From the NCBI GenBank assembly GCA_937894565.1, contig CALBHK010000420.1, positions 1 through 5,107 on the forward strand: a stretch of 5,107 nt of DNA, read 5' to 3'. Shown piece by piece: positions 1 through 5,070 of the stretch. Origin of the DNA: an uncultured Chlamydiae bacterium. GTDB lineage: Bacteria > Chlamydiota > Chlamydiia > Chlamydiales > CALBHK01. Made by a program: the position numbers and the translations under genes. The notes under the pieces were generated by a model that was given only the letters and a program-made list of their open reading frames with translations, searched no databases and was not told the origin of the DNA. The number at the start of each line of letters is the position of its first letter. The stretch's first letter is position 1.

Positions 1-17
1 GCAGCCTGAAGGGCTGC
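1..17. repeat. Short hairpin at the window's left edge
   Basis: GCAGCC (1-6) is perfectly complementary to GGCTGC (12-17), leaving a five-base loop. It could be the end of a terminator or repeat whose left part lies outside the window. No T-run follows on the plus strand, and the minus-strand side is cut off, so its role cannot be decided. Confidence 0.35.
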
Positions 18-20
18 AAG

Positions 21-140
21 AGTTAGCCTGATGCGTATGCCTGCCCATCCTGTTCTTCTTCTTTTTCTTGTGTTTTTGTGATTTAGTCTGACTCGTATGC
101 CTGTCTACCCCGTCATTCTTCTCTTTTCATCCTGTTTTGT
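21..140. repeat. Imperfect 60-bp tandem duplication, pyrimidine-rich
   Basis: Positions 21-80 and 81-140 are two diverged copies of one unit. By eye, 30 of 40 bases match between 21-60 and 81-120, including an identical CGTATGCCTG block (34-43 and 94-103). Similarity then fades into a T/C-rich stretch that needs gaps to align. Both copies could be read as similar short peptides around Met-Pro, but copy one soon hits a stop, and nothing else suggests a protein. The block is more likely non-coding and may be part of a dispersed intergenic repeat family. Confidence 0.5.
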
Positions 141-160
141 TGTAAATATTAAAACAAAAC
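134..160. repeat. AT-rich inverted repeat downstream of the lipoprotein gene
   Basis: GTTTTGTT (134-141) pairs perfectly with AACAAAAC (153-160) around an 11-base AT-rich loop. It lies about 37 bases beyond the stop codon of the minus-strand lipoprotein gene, so it might help end that transcript. The stem has only two G-C pairs and no clear U-run follows on the minus strand, so terminator function is weakly supported. Confidence 0.3.
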
Positions 161-168
161 CTGAAATA

Positions 169-195
169 CTCTGCGTTTCCTCAGCGTACTCTGCG
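169..195. repeat. Cluster of three CTCTGCG-like short repeats
   Basis: CTCTGCG (169-175), CTCAGCG (180-186) and CTCTGCG (189-195) recur at 9-11 base spacing and run straight into GTTAA. On the other strand this reads as CGCAGAG units, resembling the short CGCAGAG-type intergenic repeats seen in many unrelated bacterial genomes; that resemblance is from memory. The block abuts the stop codon of the minus-strand lipoprotein gene, whose TAA lies directly beside it. Confidence 0.45.
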
Positions 196-196
196 G

Positions 197-631
197 TTAA
201 CTTCTCTCTCTTCCCCTCTCCCTCTGTTTTCGGGAATTTAACACCTTTTCAAAATGATCTAATCGATAAAGAGCCCCCTCCTGAGCCTTTTCCAATAATT
301 CTTCGCCCCCTTCCAGATAGAGCAGACGATGCATCTCTTTTTCTAACTCCAGTGAAAGAGAGCGATCCACTTCTGCGGGCTCTAAAATCACAGCTTCAGG
401 ATGATTTTCTTTATACTGCCTCGCCTCCATCATGATTTGCGTTAATTTTTCAAAATGCATCTTCAGACGCGGTTGTGCATGGACTAGATCTTGTCTGGTA
501 TGAATTATCCTCATCTCTTGCAACAGCTCGCGCACTTGCTCTCGGCCCTGATCTCTAAAATCTTCCATAGAAGCAGGGCTGCAACCGAAAAGAAGTAAGA
601 AAACAAGAAATATGTACATAAAGCTACCCAT
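197..631 (-). CDS. Small predicted lipoprotein, function not recognised
   Basis: This 144-residue protein matches no family I recognise. Residues 1-16 form a signal peptide: a short N-terminus, then a hydrophobic run (YIFLVFLLLFG). A lipobox follows, Leu-Phe-Gly-Cys with Cys17, so the mature protein should be lipid-anchored. From residue 22 it is charged and helix-prone (heptad-like stretches at 25-70 and 90-130), suggesting a coiled-coil or helical-bundle surface protein. The tail (about 134-144) is almost all Arg, Glu, Lys, Gln and Gly and is encoded by a purine-rich run next to an intergenic repeat, so it may be a recent extension. Two starts fit: Met1 at 631 and Met5 at 619 (Cys13). Neither has a clear ribosome binding site, and both keep the signal peptide. 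The gene is transcribed alone, divergent from the tRNA genes. It is probably real because of the lipobox. Confidence 0.65.
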   Translation of the reverse strand: MGSFMYIFLVFLLLFGCSPASMEDFRDQGREQVRELLQEMRIIHTRQDLVHAQPRLKMHFEKLTQIMMEARQYKENHPEAVILEPAEVDRSLSLELEKEMHRLLYLEGGEELLEKAQEGALYRLDHFEKVLNSRKQRERGRERS

Positions 632-664
632 TTTTATTCATTCTATCATTTTTTTTTGTTTTTT

Positions 665-693
665 TTCATAAACCGTTGTCAGAAATTCCTCAA
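665..693 (-). promoter_or_regulatory. Candidate sigma70-type promoter for the lipoprotein gene
   Basis: On the minus strand, TTGAGG (688-693) as a -35 box and TATGAA (665-670) as a -10 box are exactly 17 bases apart. Each matches the consensus at four of six positions. The start point would be near 658, at the edge of a long A-tract, about 27 bases before the first start codon. The match is moderate. It interleaves with the better promoter for the tRNA genes on the opposite strand. Confidence 0.4.
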
Positions 694-704
694 AGCGTTA
701 TTGT
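676..704 (+). promoter_or_regulatory. Candidate sigma70-type promoter for the tRNA-Val/tRNA-Asp unit
   Basis: TTGTCA (676-681) matches the -35 consensus at five of six positions. After exactly 17 bases comes TATTGT (699-704), which matches the -10 consensus at four of six. Transcription would begin near 711-712, a few bases before the mature 5' end of tRNA-Val at 720, which is typical for tRNA genes. No other convincing promoter lies between the lipoprotein gene and the tRNA. Confidence 0.55.
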
Positions 705-719
705 TTTAGCATTAACGAA

Positions 720-793
720 GGGCGTGTAGCTCAGTTGGTTAGAGCTCCTGTCTTACACACAGGAGGTCACAGGTTCGAATCCTGTCGCGCCCA
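720..793 (+). tRNA. tRNA-Val, anticodon TAC
   Basis: A full cloverleaf can be drawn. The acceptor stem is GGGCGTG (720-726) with CGCGCCC (786-792), with one G-T pair. The D arm is GCTC/GAGC. The anticodon stem CCTGT/ACAGG encloses loop CTTACAC, giving anticodon TAC, which reads GUA and related valine codons. The T arm is ACAGG/CCTGT with loop TTCGAAT. The discriminator base is A793. CCA is not encoded and must be added by tRNA nucleotidyltransferase. It is the first gene of a pair with tRNA-Asp, 54 bases downstream. Confidence 0.97.
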
Positions 794-805
794 ACTTATA
801 TAAAC

Positions 806-831
806 AACCTTTAGGAAAGATCCGAAAGGTT
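806..831 (+). other. Hairpin between tRNA-Val and tRNA-Asp, possible processing site
   Basis: AACCTTT (806-812) pairs with AAAGGTT (825-831), and inside it GGA (814-816) pairs with TCC (821-823) around the loop AAGA. A single A-G mismatch separates the two helices, giving about ten base pairs in 26 bases. No T-run follows, so it is not a typical intrinsic terminator. Placed between two tRNAs, it may be a cleavage or spacing element of the precursor transcript; that role is inference. Confidence 0.4.
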
Positions 832-847
832 TATGTACATATCTCTT

Positions 848-921
848 GCGAGAGTAGTTCAATTGGTTAGAGCACCGGCCTGTCACGTCGGAAGTTGCGG
901 GTTCGAGTCCCGTCTCTCGCG
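848..921 (+). tRNA. tRNA-Asp, anticodon GTC
   Basis: The acceptor stem GCGAGAG (848-854) pairs fully with CTCTCGC (914-920). The D arm is GTTC/GAGC. The anticodon loop CTGTCAC gives anticodon GTC (aspartate codons GAU and GAC). The T arm is GCGGG/CCCGT with loop TTCGAGT. The discriminator is G921, the usual identity base of tRNA-Asp. CCA is not encoded. G34 of a GUN anticodon is the position normally changed to queuosine, the pathway finished by QueG, which is encoded downstream on the same strand. No promoter is evident in the 54-base spacer, so it is probably co-transcribed with tRNA-Val. Confidence 0.97.
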
Positions 922-970
922 CTCTTTTATTCAAGAGGAAGGTAATTTCTCAAAACGGGAAAATTCCAAA

Positions 971-975
971 AGGGA
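971..975 (+). promoter_or_regulatory. Ribosome binding site of the YitT-family gene
   Basis: AGGGA lies five bases before the ATG at 981 and is the only Shine-Dalgarno-like match at workable distance from a standard start codon. It supports the ATG start. The 59 bases between tRNA-Asp and this gene show no T-rich terminator and no strong promoter, so transcription from the tRNA promoter may continue into the gene. Confidence 0.5.
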
Positions 976-980
976 CAATT

Positions 981-1913
981 ATGCAAACTCCATCACACAC
1001 CCTTTCTCGTACAATCATTTCAGAAGCTAGAATTTACATTTCTATGGCCATCGGTGCCTTTTTAGCCGCTTTTGCCATTGTTGTTTTCTTTATACCTCAC
1101 AACCTTATTGACGGGGGCGTTGTGGGCGTTTCTATGATTTTCGGCAACTTATTTGGCACACAGCTTATTCCCTATTTCATCCTGCTTTTAAACATTCCTT
1201 TTCTCTTAATTGCGCATAAAGCAATTGGAAAAAGCATTCTTATTCACATGTTTGTGGCCAACATACTTTTTGCCGGATCTATGTTTCTCTTAGAACACTA
1301 TTTAGACTGGAAATTTGAAGGAGAGAACCTTGAAGTTGTCGTGATTGGAGGGGCAATATTAGGTATTGGAATTGGCATGATCATTCGAGTAGGCGGATGC
1401 ATTGATGGAACTGAGATTTTAGGCATCATCATCAATCGTCGCTTTGGATTAACCGTTGGACAGGTAGTCTTGTTTTGCAACATTTTTATTTTTAGCGCCG
1501 TAGGTCTTATATTTGAAGACTGGCACCCCCCTATACTCTCATTAATAGCCTTTATGATTGCCAGCAAAGTGATGGATGCTGTAATTGTAGGATTGGAAGA
1601 GACAAAATCCGTCATTATCATCTCTAAATCCTCCAAAATCATTGCGGAAGCTATCATCAAAGAGCTCAACTTAGGCGTTACAGTGATGTATGGACGCGGG
1701 GGATATTCTGGAGTTGAAAAAGAAATCCTCTACGTCATAGTAGAACGCTTACAGCTAGCTGATCTTAAAGAGATTATTTTTGGCGTCGACCCCCAAGCTT
1801 TCATTGCTATTGAAAACTTGCATGAAGTGGTCAATGGCATGAAGGGTAGTCGCGGCGGCATTAATCAAGCGCGTATCGAGCGTATTGTAGCAAAGATCAT
1901 CGGTGCCTCTTAA
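981..1913 (+). CDS. YitT-family multipass membrane protein with DUF2179 domain
   Basis: This 310-residue protein has the YitT layout: an N-terminal membrane region followed by a soluble C-terminal DUF2179 domain. Hydrophobic segments lie at about 18-38, 45-60, 62-79, 86-105, 118-137, 163-179 and 184-205, and roughly five or six probably cross the membrane. The conserved Gly-rich segment Ile-Arg-Val-Gly-Gly-Cys-Ile-Asp-Gly-Thr (135-144) and the following loop are typical of the family. The C-terminal domain (about 209-287) carries the Gly-Val-Thr-Val-Met-Tyr-Gly-Arg-Gly-Gly-Tyr-Ser-Gly stretch (232-244) that marks DUF2179. The length is slightly above the usual 280-290 residues. The biochemical role of the family is not established; a transport function is only suspected. 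The start is the ATG preceded by AGGGA. The gene's end overlaps the queG start by 11 bases, suggesting co-translation. Its link to queuosine is positional only. Confidence 0.9.
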   Translation: MQTPSHTLSRTIISEARIYISMAIGAFLAAFAIVVFFIPHNLIDGGVVGVSMIFGNLFGTQLIPYFILLLNIPFLLIAHKAIGKSILIHMFVANILFAGSMFLLEHYLDWKFEGENLEVVVIGGAILGIGIGMIIRVGGCIDGTEILGIIINRRFGLTVGQVVLFCNIFIFSAVGLIFEDWHPPILSLIAFMIASKVMDAVIVGLEETKSVIIISKSSKIIAEAIIKELNLGVTVMYGRGGYSGVEKEILYVIVERLQLADLKEIIFGVDPQAFIAIENLHEVVNGMKGSRGGINQARIERIVAKIIGAS

Positions 1914-2832
1914 TTCTCAGCCTATTACATTTGAAGAGATTTATGAAAAAGCCCTCCAACTTGGATGGGATGATGCAGGAATCACACAAGCCGTCATTCC
2001 ACTTGAAGACGCACAAGCTTACTCTCTTTGGTTAGATGAGGGATTGCATGGCGATCTTGAATACATGACAAATCGCATACGCACAGATCCAAAGCAACTT
2101 CTACCTAACGCACGATTTGCCCTTATTTTTATCTCTAATTATAAACAACCGCATGCCCCCTTTAAAGAAGATACAGGGGTTGTAGCTTCTTATGCTCGCG
2201 GACGCGATTATCACAATGTCCATTTTCGCCGCTCTAAACGCATGATACGCTATTTGGAAGAGAGATCGGGTCAGAAAAATATAGCGCGCAGCTTTTCTGA
2301 CTCTAAGCCCATTATGGAAAAAGCTTTGGCTGTACAAGCAGGACTTGGCTGGTTTGGCAAAAACAGTTTACTTATCCATCGCCGCTTCGGCACTTTTGTT
2401 CTAATATCTGGCATTTTAACAACTTTAGATATTACACACACTCCATTACGCATCTACCGCGATGCGCGTTGCGGTGTTTGCACACGCTGTTTAGATGCTT
2501 GCCCTACAGGGGCTCTCATTTCTCCGTATAAAATAGATGCTGCTAAGTGCCTCTCCTATCATCTCATTGAAAAAAAGGGGCCGGTTCAAAAAAACATTCA
2601 AGAAAAAAACCCAGGCTATGCCTTTGGCTGCGATATCTGCCAGGATGTCTGTCCACATAACCAACGCAGCCCTTGCGCTACAAGCTCTGATTTTCAACCT
2701 TCAAGCGGTGTCGGTGCTTATTTGACATTAGAAGAAATAGATACCATAAAACTAGAGGGAACTCCCCTTAAACGCCGGGGTATAGAAGGTTTACGTCATA
2801 ATTTGGACTCTTCTTCTCCCCATCGAGGGTAG
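1903..2832 (+). CDS. queG: Epoxyqueuosine reductase QueG, short form
   Basis: QueG catalyses the last step of queuosine synthesis, reducing epoxyqueuosine to queuosine at position 34 of tRNAs with GUN anticodons. It is a cytoplasmic enzyme using cobalamin and two [4Fe-4S] clusters. Visible signatures are Arg-Asp-Tyr-His (101-104), Asp133 in Ser-Asp-Ser-Lys-Pro (the position of the family's catalytic Asp), Gly-Leu-Gly-Trp-Phe-Gly-Lys-Asn (147-154), and eight cluster cysteines: C190, C193, C196, C200 (followed by Pro), then C216, C243, C246, C250 (followed by Pro). The conserved Gly-Thr-Pro segment is at 286-288. At 309 residues it lacks the C-terminal HEAT-like region of E. coli or B. subtilis QueG (about 380 residues); short forms of similar length are familiar in other phyla. 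The GTG start is the first possible start after an in-frame stop at 1888. It lies inside the end of the YitT gene without a clear ribosome binding site, consistent with translational coupling. The 3' end overlaps the convergent ubiX by 37 bases. Confidence 0.95.
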   Translation: MPLNSQPITFEEIYEKALQLGWDDAGITQAVIPLEDAQAYSLWLDEGLHGDLEYMTNRIRTDPKQLLPNARFALIFISNYKQPHAPFKEDTGVVASYARGRDYHNVHFRRSKRMIRYLEERSGQKNIARSFSDSKPIMEKALAVQAGLGWFGKNSLLIHRRFGTFVLISGILTTLDITHTPLRIYRDARCGVCTRCLDACPTGALISPYKIDAAKCLSYHLIEKKGPVQKNIQEKNPGYAFGCDICQDVCPHNQRSPCATSSDFQPSSGVGAYLTLEEIDTIKLEGTPLKRRGIEGLRHNLDSSSPHRG

Positions 2833-3398
2833 TGATAACCTTCCACAGCCAACACATCTAAGATGCGCCCCACAATAAATTGCTCCACCTCTTCTAAACT
2901 CTTAGGCAAACTATACCAGGCGGGAATGGGAGGCACAATAACAGCGCCTACTTGAGATAATTTGAGAAGATTTTCCAGGTGAATAGAAGAAAAGGGAGAC
3001 TCCCTTGGTACAATCACAAGTTTGCGGCGCTCTTTTAATGTCACATCTGCAGCTCTTCGCACCAAATTATCAGCCAAACCCATCGCCACAGCAGCAAGTG
3101 TTGCCATGCTGCAAGGCACAATGACCATCCCGTCAAAACGACAAGAGCCACTGGCAATAGGTGCATAAAAATTACTATGAGCATAGCATTTAATAAGCTG
3201 TTGCTGTGGCTCTGAAAGAGAACTCATCATTTTTTCAGCCGTTGCTAAATGCGCCCCTAGCTCTAAAATAGCAGTTGCAGAGGCATCTTTTGTCATAACT
3301 AAAGAAATAGAATGGCCCAACTGAGTCAGGCTATCCAATAGCTTATAAGCCAGTATAATGCCCGAAGCTCCAGTGACCCCTATCACATAATGCGCCAC
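2796..3398 (-). CDS. ubiX: Flavin prenyltransferase UbiX
   Basis: UbiX joins dimethylallyl phosphate to reduced FMN, making prenyl-FMN, the cofactor of UbiD-type decarboxylases in quinone synthesis. The protein has 200 residues, the usual family size. It shows Gly-Val-Thr-Gly-Ala-Ser-Gly (7-13) for phosphate and flavin binding, Ser-Gly-Ser (83-85), Val-Pro-Cys-Ser-Met-Ala-Thr (94-100), the signature Arg-Arg-Ala-Ala-Asp-Val-Thr-Leu-Lys-Glu-Arg-Arg (114-125), Pro-Arg-Glu-Ser-Pro (131-135), Pro-Pro-Ile-Pro-Ala-Trp-Tyr (156-162) and Arg178. These cover the conserved catalytic Lys, Glu, Arg and Tyr positions. The start is GTG, chosen for its strong ribosome binding site. It begins inside the last codons of the ubiA-family gene (16-base overlap), so the two are probably translated together. 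No UbiD partner is encoded here. Older annotations call this family phenylacrylic acid or 3-octaprenyl-4-hydroxybenzoate decarboxylase. Confidence 0.95.
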   Translation of the reverse strand: MAHYVIGVTGASGIILAYKLLDSLTQLGHSISLVMTKDASATAILELGAHLATAEKMMSSLSEPQQQLIKCYAHSNFYAPIASGSCRFDGMVIVPCSMATLAAVAMGLADNLVRRAADVTLKERRKLVIVPRESPFSSIHLENLLKLSQVGAVIVPPIPAWYSLPKSLEEVEQFIVGRILDVLAVEGYHYPRWGEEESKL

Positions 3399-4249
3399 AA
3401 TACCACCTCCCCGATAAGCGTTGTAAATTGAACCATCGAGACGTAGGAAAGACAGAAAAAAAATTCATTTGGAATGGCTTTAATCCCATTGACCTGAATT
3501 TTTTGATGAAAGAAAAACAAGATCAGAGCAATCCCCATGCATCCTATGCTGTATAAAACAGTTAAGCCCATACTCAAAGCAAATAGAATTAAAAATAGCA
3601 AAGTGCTTAAGTGCAAAATGCGAGCTAAAATAATAGCTTTTTTCTTTCCCAAATAAACAGGGATGCTATGCACCCCATTTTGAAGATCAAAATCAAAATC
3701 TTGCAAAGCATAAATGATGTCTGCTCCACTAATTAAACACATAAAAGCACTACCCAAAAAAAAAGGAGCCCATCCTATTTCTCCTGTCATCGCAACCCAG
3801 GCACAAACTGGGGCTAAGAATTCTATTATTCCCAAAATAAAATGACAAAGGGAAGTAAAGCGCTTTGTCCAGGAGTAGAGCCAGATTAAAGCCAAAGGCA
3901 GAGGAGAGATGATCAGACACAACGTATTGATCATAGCAGCAGAAAAAACGAATGCCAAAGAAGAGAGTAAAGCCACCACCATCACCTCTGATTTTTTTGC
4001 GCGTCCAGAAGGTATTAACCTGGAAGCTGTACGAGGATTAAGTGCATCTAAGCGCGCATCAATAAGGCGGTTAGCTGCCATACCAGCCGTTCTGGCAGCC
4101 ATAAAAGCCACAATAACCCAAAGCAGTTTAAAAAGAGAAAATTGCGCCTTGCCAATTAAAAAAGGGGCGAACGCACCAGAGAGCACCCAGGGTAGCGCAA
4201 AAAGAGATTGAGGTAGTTTAATCAGCTGTAAAACTTTGTCTACGTTCAT
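3383..4249 (-). CDS. ubiA: UbiA-family prenyltransferase, probably the futalosine-pathway MqnP type
   Basis: This 288-residue integral membrane protein belongs to the UbiA superfamily, which attaches a polyprenyl chain to an aromatic acid during quinone synthesis. Both Asp-rich metal-diphosphate motifs are intact: Asn60-Arg-Leu-Ile-Asp64-Ala-Arg-Leu-Asp68, followed by Ala-Leu-Asn-Pro-Arg-Thr, and Asp184-Phe-Asp-Phe-Asp188 within a Tyr-Ala-Leu-Gln-Asp context, followed by His-Ser-Ile-Pro. About eight or nine hydrophobic helices fill the rest. The Asp-Ala-Leu-Asn-Pro-Arg-Thr segment and pairing with ubiX resemble the proteins assigned to the futalosine route (MqnP), which is the menaquinone route attributed to Chlamydiae. 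A ubiquinone-type UbiA remains possible. The ATG at 4249 has no Shine-Dalgarno match. The gene forms an overlapping unit with ubiX and diverges from the LOG-family gene. Confidence 0.92.
   Translation of the reverse strand: MNVDKVLQLIKLPQSLFALPWVLSGAFAPFLIGKAQFSLFKLLWVIVAFMAARTAGMAANRLIDARLDALNPRTASRLIPSGRAKKSEVMVVALLSSLAFVFSAAMINTLCLIISPLPLALIWLYSWTKRFTSLCHFILGIIEFLAPVCAWVAMTGEIGWAPFFLGSAFMCLISGADIIYALQDFDFDLQNGVHSIPVYLGKKKAIILARILHLSTLLFLILFALSMGLTVLYSIGCMGIALILFFFHQKIQVNGIKAIPNEFFFCLSYVSMVQFTTLIGEVVLWRIM
3403..3412 (-). promoter_or_regulatory. Strong ribosome binding site of ubiX inside the ubiA end
   Basis: On the minus strand GGGGAGGTGG lies within the last codons of the ubiA-family gene. 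Its GGAGGT core ends six bases before the GTG start of ubiX. It is the best Shine-Dalgarno sequence in the window. It fixes the GTG as the start and lets ubiX be translated efficiently although it overlaps the upstream gene. Confidence 0.8.
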
Positions 4250-4282
4250 GCATGTAGACTAACAAAGAAAGACATTTCTTGA

Positions 4283-4303
4283 AAATAACAAATTATGTTA
4301 TTT
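4283..4303. promoter_or_regulatory. Perfect AT-rich palindrome between divergent genes
   Basis: AAATAAC (4283-4289) is the exact inverse complement of GTTATTT (4297-4303), with a seven-base spacer. It lies between the ATG of the ubiA-family gene and the most likely start of the LOG-family gene, where both promoters should sit. The size and spacing suit either a dimeric repressor operator or a weak RNA hairpin in the 5' leader of the LOG gene. In such AT-rich DNA it could also be chance. Confidence 0.35.
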
Positions 4304-4311
4304 CTAATCCC

Positions 4312-4992
4312 ATGAAACCAAAACAAGACCTTAATGAATTAATCACCACCGATTCTTGGCGAGTCTTTCGCATTATATCAGAATTTGTGGATGGTTTTGA
4401 AACTCTCTTAGATATTGGCCCTTCAGTCTCTATTTTCGGCTCTGCGCGCCTAGAACCGGGATCAAAATACTATAACATCGCCATTGAAATGGCCCAGCTT
4501 CTAGCTAAAAAGAACTTTGCTGTCATTACAGGCGGCGGACCGGGTATCATGGAAGCCGCTAACAGAGGTGCGCAATCTGTAAAAGGAAAATCTTGCGGAC
4601 TTGTGATCGATCTACCCTTTGAAGCTGCGTCCAATAAATACATAGATCTACAATACAATCTTAAATTCCGCTATTTTTTTATTCGCAAAGTCATGTTTGT
4701 ACGCTATGCTGTGGGATATGTTTTTTTTCCAGGAGGCTTTGGCACACTGGATGAATTCTTTGAAGCGATTACACTTGTGCAAACGCATAAAGTACGTCCC
4801 ATTCCTATCTATTTATTAGGAACAGAGTATTGGAACGGCTTAATAGAGTGGCTAAAAAAGGTACCTTTAGCGATGCAGTGCCTGAGCCAGGAAGATATGG
4901 ATCTGATGGTTGTGACAGATGATATAGAGCTCATTGCCGAAGGTATTGAGCGCTATTATCAAAAAACACGCGCCACGGAAGAGAAATCTTAA
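4312..4992 (+). CDS. LOG-family protein (TIGR00730), nucleotide phosphoribohydrolase-like
   Basis: This Rossmann-fold protein belongs to the LOG family, often misnamed lysine decarboxylase. Characterised members cleave the N-glycosidic bond of nucleoside 5'-monophosphates: cytokinin activation in plants and some bacteria, general purine or pyrimidine nucleotide nucleosidases in others. Numbering from the ATG, it shows Ser-Ile-Phe-Gly-Ser-Ala-Arg (40-46), Gly-Gly-Gly-Pro-Gly-Ile-Met-Glu-Ala-Ala-Asn-Arg-Gly-Ala (74-87), Arg125-Lys126 and the catalytic signature Pro-Gly-Gly-Phe-Gly-Thr-Leu-Asp-Glu (140-148), all intact. Length is 226 residues. An in-frame TTG at 4279 would add eleven residues and leave only 29 bases to the divergent ubiA-family gene. 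I prefer the ATG at 4312 because family similarity appears to begin there and both promoters then have room; neither start has a good ribosome binding site. The natural substrate cannot be told from sequence, and cytokinin production should not be assumed. Confidence 0.88.
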   Translation: MKPKQDLNELITTDSWRVFRIISEFVDGFETLLDIGPSVSIFGSARLEPGSKYYNIAIEMAQLLAKKNFAVITGGGPGIMEAANRGAQSVKGKSCGLVIDLPFEAASNKYIDLQYNLKFRYFFIRKVMFVRYAVGYVFFPGGFGTLDEFFEAITLVQTHKVRPIPIYLLGTEYWNGLIEWLKKVPLAMQCLSQEDMDLMVVTDDIELIAEGIERYYQKTRATEEKS

Positions 4993-5006
4993 AGCTTAAA
5001 ATCCGT

Positions 5007-5013
5007 AAGGAAG
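5007..5013 (+). promoter_or_regulatory. Ribosome binding site before the 14-codon ORF
   Basis: AAGGAAG ends five bases before the ATG at 5019, in the short gap after the LOG-family gene. It is a better Shine-Dalgarno match than those of most genes in this window, and it is the main reason to take the following tiny open frame seriously. Confidence 0.45.
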
Positions 5014-5018
5014 TGTGT

Positions 5019-5063
5019 ATGAATAAATTAAATGTTTGGACTCGCGAAAGCTCTCGCGGTTGA
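5019..5063 (+). CDS. Possible 14-residue peptide ORF, leader-like
   Basis: ATG (5019) to TGA (5061-5063) encodes MNKLNVWTRESSRG. It begins 26 bases after the LOG-family stop and has a good ribosome binding site. The end of the frame overlaps a short hairpin (CGCGA 5043-5047 with TCGCG 5054-5058), and seven bases after the stop a perfect 17-bp inverted repeat begins. Ribosome binding site, tiny frame, hairpin and then a stable hairpin resemble a leader-peptide attenuator for a gene beyond the window. It contains single Trp and Thr codons and two Arg codons, with no run of one amino acid, so no regulating amino acid can be named. It could equally be a chance frame or the remnant of a gene start. 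No homologue is recognised. Confidence 0.25.
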   Translation: MNKLNVWTRESSRG

Positions 5064-5070
5064 ATCGATC

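Noticed and set aside
97..435. Plus-strand open frame of 112 codons across the repeat region and the lipoprotein gene
   Set aside because: Most of it is antisense to the lipoprotein gene, its start lies in the tandem repeat, it has no ribosome binding site, and its proline/serine-rich product resembles no protein I recognise.
640..668. Long T-tracts as a terminator
   Set aside because: No GC-rich stem precedes them on the plus strand, and on the minus strand they are A-tracts between the candidate promoter and the lipoprotein start.
922..937. CTCTT/AAGAG hairpin after tRNA-Asp as a terminator
   Set aside because: Only five base pairs, and the T-rich stretch is in the loop rather than after the stem.
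935..942. GAGGAAGG, a strong Shine-Dalgarno-like sequence after tRNA-Asp
   Set aside because: No ATG, GTG or TTG lies at a suitable distance; the only in-frame candidate for the YitT gene is an ATT at 945. The ATG at 981 with AGGGA is preferred.
833..1030. Plus-strand open frame of 65 codons spanning tRNA-Asp
   Set aside because: It is the tRNA gene read as protein, followed by the leader and first codons of the YitT gene in another frame.
1298..1669. Minus-strand open frame of 123 codons opposite the YitT gene
   Set aside because: Antisense to conserved membrane segments; its Met/Ile/Pro-rich product is the complement of hydrophobic codons.
2537..2725. Plus-strand open frame of 62 codons within queG
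   Set aside because: It lies wholly inside queG in another frame, and queG has all its cluster cysteines there.
3909..4211. Plus-strand open frame of 100 codons opposite the ubiA-family gene
   Set aside because: It is antisense to the first Asp-rich motif region of a well-conserved enzyme and has no recognisable features.
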